Assembly: GCA_037447655.1 (NCBI GenBank)
Contig: JBBHKE010000193.1
Coordinates: 1 to 58,209, forward strand
DNA length: 58,209 nt
Direction of reading: 5' to 3'
Origin: Zygnema cylindricum
Taxonomy: Eukaryota; Streptophyta; Zygnematophyceae; Zygnematales; Zygnemataceae
In this document: positions 11,647-22,723 of the stretch, in pieces
Layout: every line of letters starts with the position of its first letter
How positions within the stretch are numbered: the stretch's first letter is position 1
The notes under the pieces: generated by a model
Told to the model about the DNA's origin: nothing
Seen by the model: only the letters and a program-made list of their open reading frames with translations
The model's database searches: none
Program-made: the position numbers and the translations under genes

Positions 11647-12350
11647 TTAGACACAAAGTGAAACGAAATCTTTTTAAACTAAAGTACTATAAATTTTGTA
11701 CAGAAATATTATAACGCACGAAACGAAATAAACTTTGTACACTATAATAAAACGAACAGGCGTAAAAATATCAATTGAAATTAAATGAAAAAAATATGCG
11801 TCGTCACGCGCGACGAAATTGAGCCACACTATCTACGAATCAACATTATTACATTGACAACAAAATTCCGTTTCGTGCGTTTTAATATTTCCGTACAAGA
11901 TTTATAATACTTTAGTTTAAAGAGATTTCGTTTCACTTTGCGACTAAGTTCAATGTAACGCTTAGACGATTAAAATTCAATTTTGCGGCTAAGTACTCTC
12001 ACTATGGAGCTCGTAAAGACAAAAAGTGACTGTATGTAACAATTTTATTTACATGTGGTTGCCGCATTGTTGTTAGCGTAAACGTTCGCCGACCGTGTGA
12101 ATTGCTAATTTTATTATGACGGTCGATGTCCGCAAGCGCGACAAAATTTTAAGCTGTTGAAACAATATTTTGAAAGTCAAAGTTGTCTAACGATTGACCG
12201 TCAAATTTGTACTCAACGTGACTTTATTTGTACCAATATGTATTTTAAACGTACAATTTTTGACAAAATGACGTAAGTGACTGTGTGCAACCAAATCAGT
12301 CACTGTCATGATCAATTCCCTAATGTAATGTAATGTAAAGGCCACAATAC

Positions 12351-12626
12351 TGTAGTTTACAGTAGTTTTGTGGAAATTGTATCTGCACTGTAAGACAGTA
12401 CAGTAATGTAATTTATTGTAACTGTCACGCTAGTGAAATTTAGTGGAGCTTTAAAGATCTTGTATTTGCATTGCGATACAGTAATGCAATGATTGTAACT
12501 AGTAACTACCGTTATACTGTAATTTAATTTAGTTTTATGGATCTTGTGTCTGCACTGTAATACATTAATGTAATAGACTGTAACTAGTCAACTACTATGT
12601 TACTGTAGTTTAGTGTAGTTTTATGC
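12351..12626. repeat. Minisatellite, ~85-bp unit, about 3.3 copies
   Basis: Imperfect units begin tgtagttta/tgaaattta/tgtaattta and each carries ...tgtatctgcactgtaa...cagtaatgtaat...actgtaactagt. Divergence between units is visible. The array is continuous with the partial unit left of element M copy 1 at 9640-9712. Confidence 0.6.
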
Positions 12627-12639
12627 ATTGTTCAAAAGT

Positions 12640-13930
12640 AGGTGGCATTACACCCATACAATATGCCTATTGTACGTAAATTTTACAATACTACCTTAAG
12701 ACCCATATTGTATTGGCCGCAAAATGAAATAAAATAGTAACAGGGTTGAGTTGCACATGGTTCGATAGAGAATTAAACGTCATGTCTAAATTTGAAAAAA
12801 AAAACGGACAAAAAAATATTTTTCTGTGAGTTTTGAGCGACTTTTTATTTATACCGTCAGATTTGGACGATCTAACGGTCGTTGATGAAGGTAACGATTT
12901 AAGAAGATCACATGAAAAGCCCATAACACAACTTACGACAGGACTATCGTCAGATTCGTCCGCGGGTTTTTTTTTTTTTCCTGGTTTGTTTTTCCGCGGA
13001 ATGTCATCCTACGTCGTGTCAGTTCGCTAAAAAATTTCGTTCGGCGGCGTGCGCTGTACCATGAGCATACGTCAGATTCGTACGCTCGTACAGGGGTGTG
13101 CACAGCACACACCCATACAGTATCCCTACGTTGCGCGAGTGTTGTGCCAAGTTTTGTGCGCCTACCAAAGGCCTACCAGAAAAACGCCTACTTTTGAACT
13201 ATTGCGTGGTTCACACTTGAAAAATGGTAAAACGGTATGGTATGAAAACGGTACTTTTTTTTGTCCGCCGTGAATTGGCAAGTGACGCTAGCCTACGTCA
13301 ATTAGCGTGTCGTGATACGAGCCACTTGCCCGTACGAAAAAGGAAACGCTTTGCGGACATGATATGTACGAATCCTTCCAAACCAAAATGTACTGCCACG
13401 CAAGCGTTCGCAAGCGTTTGTACAGACCGAAAATAACCGCGAAGGAACTTTGGACATGCCCTTTTTTTTTTTTTTCCATCGGTGTTTTTTTTTTTTTTTG
13501 ACATTACGTGTTCTCTTATGTGATTGGTCCCCTAAACTGCATCTTTTGTCCGCCGCTACGCTCCAAAACGGTCGAAACCAGCCGCCCCAACCGTCACCGT
13601 CGCGTTTTTTGTCATTTTATGAAATTTGGCGTACGGATCCCAAAATTTATGACATCGTTTTCCCATATTTCCAAGTGTGAACCACGCAATATGGTTTTAT
13701 GGATCTTGTATCTAAAATTTGAAAACACGGAACTGCTTAGAAGCTTCGACTTCGTCACTCTACAGAACTGTACTTTCGATCCACAGTTGAAGTACAGTAC
13801 TGTACAATACTGTACTGACGAGCAGATATATAATGTACCTTTTGTGTTGAAAGTTCATAGTTCAAAGTTTCACACATCATCGCTGATGCTCGAAACGTCG
13901 AACCATCCCATCCTCCTGTTTTTTCGGTAT
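12640..13930. other. Gene-free upstream region of the RING-CH gene
   Basis: About 1.3 kb with no protein frame that can be supported. It contains homopolymer T tracts (12968-12979, 13463-13475, 13487-13499) and a small palindrome of tacagtactgta type near 13795. It is the presumed distal promoter of the gene that starts at 14013. Confidence 0.4.
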
Positions 13931-13936
13931 TTGCGC

Positions 13937-13978
13937 CACGTGCCCATTCCATACACATGTTTTGGTTGTTGCCACGTG
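13937..13978 (+). promoter_or_regulatory. Two G-boxes upstream of the RING-CH gene
   Basis: CACGTG occurs at 13937-13942 and again, in the fully palindromic form GCCACGTGGC, at 13971-13980. The boxes are 36 bp apart and 35-75 bp before the chosen start codon. G-boxes are the standard site of plant bZIP and bHLH factors. That they act on this gene is inference from position. If transcription starts nearby they may fall in the 5' UTR. Confidence 0.45.
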
Positions 13979-14012
13979 GCTTCTTCTGTCGTGTATGGAC
14001 CGGACTTCCAGC

Positions 14013-17000
14013 ATGAAACGACGAGATGCGGAGGTGCAGCGCGATTTGCTGGCTCCTCCTGAACGGGAAGAAATCGAACTAAATGGATCTGACCTCGAGG
14101 CCGGAAATTGCGGAGAGCAGCCACAGTGTCGCATATGTCTTGAAACTACTGGTGAGCGTCGTCACCGACCTTAACCTTTTTCTGAAACCTTATGACCTAC
14201 TGCCAGTTTCTAAACTTTTTTTTGAACCAGCCTTGTTTAATGACGTTTTTTAGGGTTTTTAAGGGTTTTTTGAGGTGCTTTTGTTGCAAGTCCTACGTAA
14301 ATCCTAATCTCAATTCTAATAATTTCAGTTCTAGTGTTTTTTTTTTTCTCTTTCATGCTGCAAAGCTTAAACTTAAACCCGAAACCCTAAATGGAATTTC
14401 TGGTCAAGCTAATTCCAACCAATCCTTGTCCCTACTTGTATCTCTAAAACCGATGATTGTTTTCAACTTAGTCTAAAATCCTTTTTCAACACAACTACGA
14501 CCCAAATTTTACTTTTAAACTCAACCTAATTTGAGGTTTGGTCCTAATTCTATTTGTAATCTTAATTTTGAGCAACTATTTGTCTTGTTCATGGCCCTAG
14601 ATGTTTTTTTACTATCTTTTTGGTAGTGTTGGGTATCGAAGACCTATTGCCGATATTCGATATATATCGAATTTTAGGTATCCGATAATCGATATATCGA
14701 ATTCATGTACCTAGAAGCTAAATATCCGGATATTTATGCGATTATTTTTTTTTTCCGTTTTTTTTTTCAACCCCCCCCCAGTGCGCTCAGTGGGGAAATC
14801 AGATGATTTTCCGTACTTAAACTGTACGGACACCCATTTTTTGCGATATATATCGCGATAATTTATGTTGGTCCCGGTACGATATATCGAGGAGTCTGCT
14901 CGATCAATATTCGATATATCGAATATCAAAATTATCGCGATATGAATTTACCCGATACCCAACACTACTTTTTGGTCTTGAGAACTCTTTTACATTACTC
15001 TGCAATTTACTTCTTTGCCCTTAATTTCTCCTTTACCGTTCATTTTTCCAACTTCTTCCTGGTTCTCACAGTTCCGGATCGACTGACGGACCTTGACGGA
15101 TCTGATGCCTATTTTGATCTGGCGCATTGATTTTGATCTCTCTTTCGATCTTCTTGGCACCAACCGCTTTGATCCGATCCTTCCTCTCCCCCCTTTTGCC
15201 CCCTCCTTTCCCTTTTTCCCTTTTCCTTTTCCCTTCCTCCCTTCTTCCTCCCTCCATTTGTCACTTCTCAACGTGATCTCATTGCTCCCTGCCGCTGTCG
15301 AGGTTCCGCCAAATACGTCCACCGAGGATGTCTCGACACGTGGCGCTCTACCAAGGTGCATTTCCTGACTTTGGCTCATCTTGTTTATTAAAATCGTCGT
15401 TGTGTTTTTGGGATTTATCATCATGACTTGTCTTTAGATCCTCTTGTTTGTACAAATTGAATTCGTGTTGCTGAATTTTCAATACGACTTTGACATCGTT
15501 GGCTCGTCTGTTTGTCAAATCTAATTTGTGTTGTCAAATTTATCATCATGATTTTAACTTTGGCTCATCTTTTTGTCGGAATCGAGTTTGTGCTGTTGAG
15601 TTTTCAAGAAGATTTCTATATCTTTGGGTCATCTTGTTTGTCAATATTGAATTTGTATTGTTGAACTATCACCAAGATTTTGACACCTTTGCTATTTTCT
15701 TTTTCCAAATCGATTTTTTTTGTTGAATTTATCATATTTCGACATTGGAAAATGAACAACTTGAGAAGCATTGTACATGTGCACGATAGACATTTGGTGT
15801 TGGACATTGGTCATCAGTAATTAATGTTTGACATTGACCTTCAATTTTTGAGGGTAGAGATAGAGGCGGAGGAAATCTTTGGCTGTTAATATGATGGAAT
15901 AGCATTGAGGTGCTTGGAATTGAAGGATGTAATATCGGGTGTTGTTTTACATCAGCTGAATGCTGATATACTTACGTTTGATTGTCGCATAAAAAGAAAA
16001 ACAAATGTATACTTCTGTAATTTGCCTTTGTTTAAAGGCCGTTATCTCTATATTACGCCACTTCCAATTTAAACAAGGAGACGTCAAACCGATTCTTTTT
16101 CCAAGGTTCTAATTACTACAAGGCGATTTTCTGGTTTCTCAACCTCACCAAAAAGAATTTAAACCTCTGTCTAATCTATATTCTCAATTTCTCATAGAGA
16201 AAGTCCCTATTTTTGGAATTTTTTGTCGCAGGAAGGATTTGCTTTTGCCCATTGCACCACTTGTCGGTCGCCATTCCATCTTCGAGTTCATGTGCCTCCC
16301 GACAAACATTGGAGAATCTTAAGATTTCGGTTTTTTGTTACGAGAGACGTTTTATTGGTCACAGTGATGGTCCAGTTGGTGAGTTAGGCTGTTTTTAATT
16401 CCTCGAGGCGACCGTCAACACCTAAATTTTTTTAAATGTTTCATCTAGTATAGGAATGGTTGTCATTGTTTGGAAATTAGGTTGAGATAGGGATGAGGAA
16501 AAGGAGAGCAGAGAGGGAGGAGGAGAGGAGAGAGTGGGCGTTTTCCTGCACAGTTTTTTGAAAATGAAGTCTAATTGTTTATCTGAAAGGTCTAGTTTAG
16601 CTTAGATTTTTTAACAGCTTTATAGACCCTAAAAGGTCTACTAAAACACAATCTGTTTTTATTTTATTTTAGCGATTTTCATTGTTTTGGCTTTTGCATC
16701 AGAACTAAATAGAGTGTATACTGGTATGCTTACCTTGTGTTTGTTTTTATCTTTATTTGGTTCTGGTGGTGTAAGTTTATTGTTGTTTTGGGATATGGAT
16801 TTTATCAAATCGATTCCCTTCAAGACCAAAAGCTACGGAAATTTGGTGGATTCGACCATGTGGTACCTTTCTACTATTTTTGCGGTAAGCACTTCATGTT
16901 TTCCTTGTTTAACCAAACTTTTACATTGTAAAGTAATTTTAAATTATGCATGTAGTGGGGAAGCTTTAACATGCGTATTTTACCAGTACTTACGGTTTAA

Positions 17001-20000
17001 TTTGAGCATTTGAAGCCATTTTTTTGCAAATCTTGACCAATTCCTGCCATGAAACAATTTTTTTTCATCATATGTAGTGTGGATTATAATTTAGGATGAA
17101 CAGTTAATCAATGTTTTCTACACTACTTCATTTATGCAAATAAAATGGAACTTGTTTGGTGAACCTTTTTGCAGTCCCATATTTGTTTCAAGTCACGATT
17201 TTATGTCACACCAATTACTTATCGGTGCCAAATCGTTCCTTTTTATCTGCTCTACAAAAGTCAAGAAAGGCTTTTGTTCATAGAAAAACTGACTTGAAAA
17301 CCTGCAAACATTTGTGTTATACTGCATGTGGTGTTCACTCTGGTCCCTATGTACTGTTCATTCTTACTTTTCCTGTCTTTTTTTTTTTCTTTCTTTAATT
17401 TTCAGGTGTGGTTTCCTTTCTCATCTTGGTTGGTCTTCTCGGATGTTTTTGGACTTGTTACGACCGTCGGATTCGAGATGATTTCTCGGAGCCCTGCAGA
17501 GATGCCTGTCTTTGCTGCTGTCACCCATGGTGCGTTTTAAAAACATAAAATGACATTTATCTTTTTTTAAATCCTTAAATAGCGCGTCAAAAACTACGGG
17601 AAGTCTCCTGTAAGGAAGCCCTTGAAACCCGTTGAAATCCCTATTTCCAACCTAGTCCTATTCTCTCCCTGTTTTCAAACTAATCATATTCTCTCCCTGT
17701 CTCCAACCCAGTCCTTTTCTCTCCCTGTTTCCAACCTAGTCCCCTTCTCTCCCTATTCCCAACCTAGTCCTATTCTCTCTTTGTTTCCAAGTCCCTCCCA
17801 CGTGTCTGGAGCTTATGACAACTGCTACCTATGCCTTTCTCTTAACTGCCTTTCTCGTTACCTTTATTTGAACTCCTTTCATGCCCTTCATTGATGTTTT
17901 ATTTTTTCTACTGTATAAGAGATGTTATGCCTACTTTTTTCTAGATTTCTACAAACTGGTCAAATACTGGTGCAAAAATGTGAATTAAGATCCATTTTCC
18001 CAAATATGTAATATATTTTTTACCTATTGACTACCTTGTTGTACGACCCGGTGTTTTATTTTGGCTACCAAGTCAGATATATAATGACTACATTTTGTCT
18101 AGGTTTTGATAAAATGAGCAAATACTCATGCAAAAATGTGAATTAAATTCCCTTTCCCAAAAATTTAATGTATATTTACCTAGAGTCTAGCTCTTTCCAC
18201 GGCCTTGTGTTTCATTTTATATCCTCACCGTTTCCATGTATCTCCCACGTATCTAGTTTTTGCAGCACTTGCTACCTAAGCCTGTCTTCTGATCCCCCTC
18301 CCTCCTCCCCCCCTCTCCCTCCCTCCTCCTTTCCCTCTCCCTCTTCCTCCCCGCGCCTCTACTCCCCCCCTCTCCCTCTCTCCCTCCACCTCTTCTCTCC
18401 CTCATCCCCTCCCTCTCCTCCCTCCCTCCCTCCCTCCCTCCCTCCCTCCCTCCCTCCCTCCCTCCCTCCCTCCCTCCCTCCCTCCCTCCCTCCCTCCCTC
18501 CCTCCCTCCCTCCCTCCCTCCCTCCCTCCCTCCCTCCCTCCCCCCCTCCCCTCCCTCCCTCCCTCCCTCCCTCCCTCCCCCACTCCCCCTCCCCCTTCCT
18601 CCCTCCCTCCCCCTCCCCCTCCCCCTCCCTCCCTCCCTCCCCCCCCCTCCCTCCCTCCCTCCCCCTCCCTCCCTCTCCCCCTCCCTCCCTCCCTCCCTCC
18701 CTCCCTCCCTCCCTCCCTCCCTCCCTCCCTCCCTCCCTCCCTCCCTCCCTCCCTCCCTCCCTCCCTCCCTCCCTCCCTCCCTCCCTCCCTCCCTCCCTCC
18801 CTCCCTCCCTCCCTCCCTCCCTCCCTCCCTCCCTCCCTCTCCCTCCCTCCCTCCCTCCCTCCCTCCCTCCCTCCCTCCCTCCCTCCCTCTCCAGGGTCTG
18901 CGGCGACTGCTACCTCTGCCTCTGGCTCGACTGTGGCGGCTGCTGCGAAACCTGCTCCGCCGCGGCCGCGGACTGCGGCTCTGCGGCTTCGGGATTGGGC
19001 GAGGTGGGCGGGGCTCTGCTGCTATTGGGCGCCGTGGTGGTGCTGGCGGTGCTGGCGGTGTGCGGCCTGCTGTACTGCCTTGTGGCGGCGGCGGTTATGG
19101 CGCAGAGGATATGGCAGAGGCATAATCATAGGTTGGCGAGGAGGATGTTGACAAAGGTGGGTGGAAGGGAGGGAAGGAGGGAGGGAGGGAGGGAGGGAGG
19201 AAGGGAGGGAGGAAGGGAGGGAGGAAGGGTGTCTTTTTTGTTGATATAATGTTATATAATATGATATATAATATAATATAACATAATATAATATCATATC
19301 ATATCATAACATAACGTAACATGACATAACAGAATATAAAAGAACATAACATAACATAACATAACATAACATAACATAACATAACATAACATAACATAAC
19401 ATAACATAACATAACATAACATAACATAACATAACATAACATAACATAACATAACATAACATAACATAACATAACATAACATAACATAACATAACATAAC
19501 ATAACATAACATAACATAACATAACATAACATAACATAACATAACATAACATAACATAACATAACATAACATAACATAACATAACATAACATAACATAAC
19601 ATAACATAACATAACATAACATAACATAACATAACATAACATAACATAACATAACATAACATAACATAACATAACATAACATAACATAACATAACATAAC
19701 ATAACATAACATAACATAACATAACATAACATAACATAACATAACATAACATAACATAACATAACATAACATAACATAACATAACATAACATAACATAAC
19801 ATAACATAACATAACATAACATAACATAACATAACATAACATAACATAACATAACATAACATAACATAACATAACATAACATAACATAACATAACATAAC
19901 ATAACATAACATAACATAACATAACATAACATAACATAACATAACATAACATAACATAACATAACATAACATAACATAACATAACATAACATAACATAAC

Positions 20001-21239
20001 ATAACATAACATAACATAACATAACATAACATAACATAACATAACATAACATAACATAACATAACATAACATAACATAACATAACATAACATAACATAAC
20101 ATAACATAACATAACATAACATAACATAACATAACATAACATAACATAACATAACATAACATAACATAACATAACATAACATAACATAACATAACATAAC
20201 ATAACATAACATAACATAACATAACATAACATAACATAACATAACATAACATAACATAACATAACATAACATAACATAACATAACATAACATAACATAAC
20301 ATAACATAACATAACATAACATAACATAACATAACATAACATAACATAACATAACATAACATAACATAACATAACATAACATAACATAACATAACATAAC
20401 ATAACATAACATAACATAACATAACATAACATAACATAACATAACATAACATAACATAACATAACATAACATAACATAACATAACATAACATAACATAAC
20501 ATAACATAACATAACATAACATAACATAACATAATATCAGATGTAATATATCATGATACAATTGCGATTGATCTTTCAAAGCCTAAATTTACTGTGCAAT
20601 ACAGCACAAAAAAAAACAGATATACATTTTATAAGAGGATGCTAAACGAGAAAAATCCAATTAAAAGTGCTTGAACAAGAAACACCAAGAAAACAAGAAA
20701 AAAAAAAAAAAAACAACACAAAAAAAAAAAAAAACTCCAGAAGTATAAATAGACTAGATACTTCTTTGTCACACCTTGGGTGATGCCGCTTCTGACTTTC
20801 GTTGTAGGTGGGGGAGGGAGAGAGGAGGGGAGGGGGAAAGGGGGAGGGGGGACGAAGGGGAAAAAGGAGAGGGGAGAGGAGAGAGGGGAGAGGGGAGAGG
20901 GGAGAGAGGGAGGGAGGGGGCGAGGGGAAGGAGGAACAATGCATGATGGTGAGAGGGATGGTGATTAAGATGGGAGGGAGGGGATGGAGGGGACGGTTTT
21001 TTTTGTTTTTTTTTTCTTCCAACTTTTTGGTGTCTTTTTATTGGCCGATGGAAATCGTTTGTCTTTTTTTTTAACTATTGATTACATTTTTTTTCAGTAC
21101 TGATTTTTTTTTTTTTTCATTTGTTTTTCAGGAGTATGTTGTTGAAGATTTGGATGGAGAAATTTTATCCCCGGATTGGAAACCTCCTCCAATTCCTTCC
21201 GAAAACCTTCAAGAACTTAAAGATCTCGGTTTACTATGA
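14013..21239 (+). CDS. Plant RING-CH (MARCH-like) membrane E3 ubiquitin ligase, 7 exons
   Basis: Exons as read: 14013-14151, 15273-15355, 16232-16378, 16776-16884, 17406-17529, 18895-19156, 21132-21239, giving 323 codons plus stop with all phases matching. The RING-CH (C4HC3) zinc ligands are C39, C42, C53, C55, H63, C66, C82, C85 (CRIC, PCRC, HRGC, CTTC). EGFAFAHCTTC and the C-terminal QRIWQRH and EYVVEDLDG are hallmarks of a plant RINGv family. Three hydrophobic segments follow (about 112-134, 152-178, 238-272), with a very Cys-rich stretch between them (190-221). RING-CH proteins recruit an E2 and ubiquitinate membrane substrates. Alternative starts are 13995 or 13962; 14013 is chosen because the conserved part follows. 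All splice sites are GT-AG except the acceptor before exon 2, which reads AC. Exon 6 is strikingly GC-rich. The gene is likely functional if that acceptor is used. Confidence 0.85.
14624..14967. mobile_element. hAT-type MITE in intron 1
   Basis: Termini TAGTGTTGGGTATCG and its inverse complement bound a 344-bp AT-rich segment full of gatatatcga words. It is flanked by a perfect 8-bp duplication, CTTTTTGG (14616-14623 and 14968-14975). An 8-bp duplication with a TAGTG... terminus fits the hAT superfamily. Non-coding. Confidence 0.8.
15366..15735. repeat. Minisatellite in intron 2, ~63-bp unit
   Basis: About five to six diverged units with the pattern gactttggctcatcttg-tttgtcaaaattg-aatttgtgttgttgaattttcaacaa. 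Unit starts are near 15368, 15428, 15490, 15550, 15613 and 15676. It starts only ~10 bp after the exon 2 donor. Confidence 0.6.
17643..17790. repeat. Minisatellite in intron 5, 28-bp unit
   Basis: Five tandem copies of a 28-bp pyrimidine-rich unit of the form tttccaacctagtcc followed by tattctctccctg, with few substitutions. It is followed by a short sequence resembling the start of exon 6. Confidence 0.7.
17940..18235. repeat. Direct duplication in intron 5
   Basis: 17940-18080 and 18098-18235 are diverged direct repeats: both contain tctaggtttt/tctagatttc, caaatactggtgcaaaaatg and tgaattaa followed by tccctttcccaaa. The copies are about 155 bp apart. Together with exon-6-like stretches near 17806 and 18258 this suggests the intron grew by local duplication. 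Confidence 0.5.
18296..18893 (+). repeat. (CCCT)n polypyrimidine tract ending at exon 6
   Basis: Almost pure CCCT/CCTC repeats with a few CCCC and CTCT interruptions. The longest uninterrupted runs are about 18419-18540, 18681-18836 and 18841-18888. The tract runs directly into the exon 6 acceptor (ccag at 18891-18894), so it serves as an enormous polypyrimidine tract. The long proline/serine-rich open frame across it is a repeat artefact. Confidence 0.95.
19160..19228 (+). repeat. (GGGA)n tract just after exon 6
   Basis: ggaaggagggagg-type repeats starting four bases after the exon 6 donor. The sequence is the reverse complement of the CCCT tract on the other side of the exon. Confidence 0.95.
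19344..20533. repeat. (ATAAC)n pentanucleotide array, ~238 perfect copies
   Basis: About 1.19 kb of apparently perfect ATAAC repeats inside intron 6, preceded by ~100 bp of degenerate ataatata/atatcat repeats (19240-19343). Long minus-strand frames reading MLCYV over and over exist in all three phases because a 5-bp unit without stops is read in turn through every phase. They are not genes. Confidence 0.97.
20808..20935 (+). repeat. G-rich purine tract in intron 6
   Basis: ggggagggag/gaggggagagg sequence with many GGG and GGGG runs and almost no pyrimidines. It could form G-quadruplexes in the transcript and is complementary to the CCCT tract of intron 5. Poly-T and poly-A runs surround it (20700-20735, 21000-21120). 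Confidence 0.8.
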
Positions 21240-22651
21240 CCCGGTTTGATTTCCTTTTTTCTTTTTTTCCTTTTTTCCCTGTTTGCCTTTTTTCCCTTTT
21301 TGCTTTTTTTCCCTTTTTCCCTTTTTTCCTTTTTTTTGTTTTCTTTCAAATTCTTTTTCTCTCATCTACCATTGGAGGATTTTTTTCCAATCTTGTTTTT
21401 ATATTTTTCTTATGAGTCTCAAGGAGTTAAATTTCATTTTGAAATGGTCAATTTTTTTTTTAAAGGTTACGCCTTGAAAAAATGTCAACATCTTCTCAGG
21501 CAAAAAAAGGTAATCAAATGGAGGTTTTGTATAGTTTCATTTTGTATATTGTTATAACTCGTAGAAAAATACTAAAGAAAATGTAAAAAGATTCGATGGA
21601 TGTATCTAATCCAATGGAAAAAATGAATTTTTGATTCAAAAATGAAGGGTACATTTTGCGCTTTTTTAGGGTTCCAGAATAACCTTAAAAGTTGTGAGTT
21701 TTACAGTCTACCCAATTTTTTGGGTGTGGGAAAAAATGTTTATTTAAAGCTCTATTTATATCTTAAACTGACCTTTTCTGCCCTGAAAAACTGGTGGGGG
21801 GATTCATCATTTCCATCCATCCCTTCCTAGGGAGGGATACCCTTTCTAATTTTATTTTAATATTATAAGATAAGATCCGAAAGAATTGGAGATCAATAGA
21901 AAAAATGAAATTTAATCGACTAAAACAGCCTCCGAGATAGGGATCCAAAAAATCAGGATCTCGGGGATCAATTTTAGTGTTACAAAATTAATCAAAATAG
22001 TTTTACTTGTATTCTACTCTGCGTTAAAATTTATTTTGGTAGATTCAGTGACTTATTTTGCGGAGGAAGGGCATATCAGTATTTATTTCACTACGCAATT
22101 TATCATTGGTAAACCTAATCACTCGTACTCAAGTTGTAATTTTTCTACATTAAATAGTTAGTGTTGATAATAGTGTTCAAGTAAGTGGCCTGAAAATAAA
22201 CCACGTTGCAAAATATAATTTAGTGTAGTTGATTTTTAAAAAAGTGTCAACGTTAATAATTCACTAACTCTAATAGTGATGGGCTGTATAGTCTTTTGTA
22301 TAGCCATTATAAGTAAAAGATTTATTAAAAAAAAAGTGACAGTTACCATTAGGGTAAATTAAAGGAATAAAAAGGTCAAAAGTAAAAAATGTCACAGAAG
22401 ATCAAACAACCAAAATCTAAAGAAATTGCAAACAAAAAATAACGAACAGAAGGGACGAGCTAGAGCAGCAAAGAAAAACTAGCACAAAACTAAAAACTGA
22501 GTATCAACCTGTATTAGAACCAGCCTCCGTCATAGAAAGTATCGACTTAGAAATGAGCTTTCCAAAATTCTCATAAGCCCTGGATTTCAATTTTCATCAT
22601 GTGGGCATAGACATGTGGATAGAAATTTGAACTTAATAATTTAGCCAAAAC
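21240..22651. other. 3' flank of the RING-CH gene and intergenic DNA
   Basis: 21240-21360 is a ctttttccctttt pyrimidine stretch, presumably the start of the 3' UTR. The remainder is AT-rich with no supported gene, no clear poly(A) signal close to the stop and no copy of the mobile elements described here. Confidence 0.4.
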
Positions 22652-22723
22652 CTCTCCGGCCGGGAATTGAACCCGGGTCTCCCGCGTGACAGGCGGGGAT
22701 ACTTACCACTATACTACCGAAGA
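22652..22723 (-). tRNA. tRNA-Asp (anticodon GUC)
   Basis: 72-nt cloverleaf on the minus strand. The acceptor arm TCTTCGG/CCGGAGA is paired with one T-G wobble, with discriminator G. The D-arm has the plant tRNA-Asp pattern GTAGTATAGTGGTAAGTA, which also supplies box A. The anticodon stem CCCGC/GCGGG encloses loop CTGTCAC with anticodon GTC. The T-arm is ACCCG-GGTTCAATTCCCGG, supplying box B. It delivers aspartate to GAC/GAU codons and would be transcribed by Pol III from internal promoters. It is the only copy in the local cluster that looks intact. Confidence 0.93.

Larger units (their letters stand above)
9720..12320. mobile_element. Fold-back DNA transposon M, copy 1, with two nested MITEs
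   Basis: Termini GGGAATTGATCATGACA and its inverse bound long terminal inverted repeats of about 330 bp (9720-10050 and 11990-12320). The flanking 8 bp are taatgtga on the left and taatgtaa on the right, one mismatch, which fits an 8-bp target duplication. Without the two nested MITEs (H1, H2) the element is about 1.05 kb, close to the inferred full length of copy 2. The interior is also largely palindromic. No transposase is encoded. The superfamily is uncertain; an 8-bp duplication suggests hAT but the very long inverted repeats are not typical of it. Confidence 0.75.

Noticed and set aside
13508-14062. 184-codon frame upstream of the RING-CH gene as a separate gene
   Set aside because: No recognisable domain, overlaps the promoter and first exon in another frame, and has ordinary non-coding composition.
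15066-15424. Minus-strand frames rich in Lys/Glu/Gly opposite exon 2
   Set aside because: They are the complement of the pyrimidine tract and the RING-CH exon.
16673-16723. Alternative exon 4 (frame with VLAFASELNRVYTG)
   Set aside because: The phase does not match the good GTGAGT donor of exon 3. The exon at 16776 matches phase and the expected length of the first membrane segment better.
18419-18893. CRISPR-like or satellite array
   Set aside because: Simple 4-bp microsatellite without spacers, in a eukaryotic intron.
18168-19151. 327-codon Pro/Ser-rich open frame across the CCCT tract
   Set aside because: It is a translation of the microsatellite plus exon 6 in the wrong frame. The RING-CH family alignment and splice signals fix a different frame for exon 6.
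19344-20533. Possible telomeric or centromeric array
   Set aside because: ATAAC/TTATG is not a known plant telomere unit, the array is inside an intron, and only one short array is present.
19294-20579. Three minus-strand frames of more than 400 codons reading MLCYV repeats
   Set aside because: A stop-free 5-bp repeat yields the same peptide in every phase. There are no flanking coding features.
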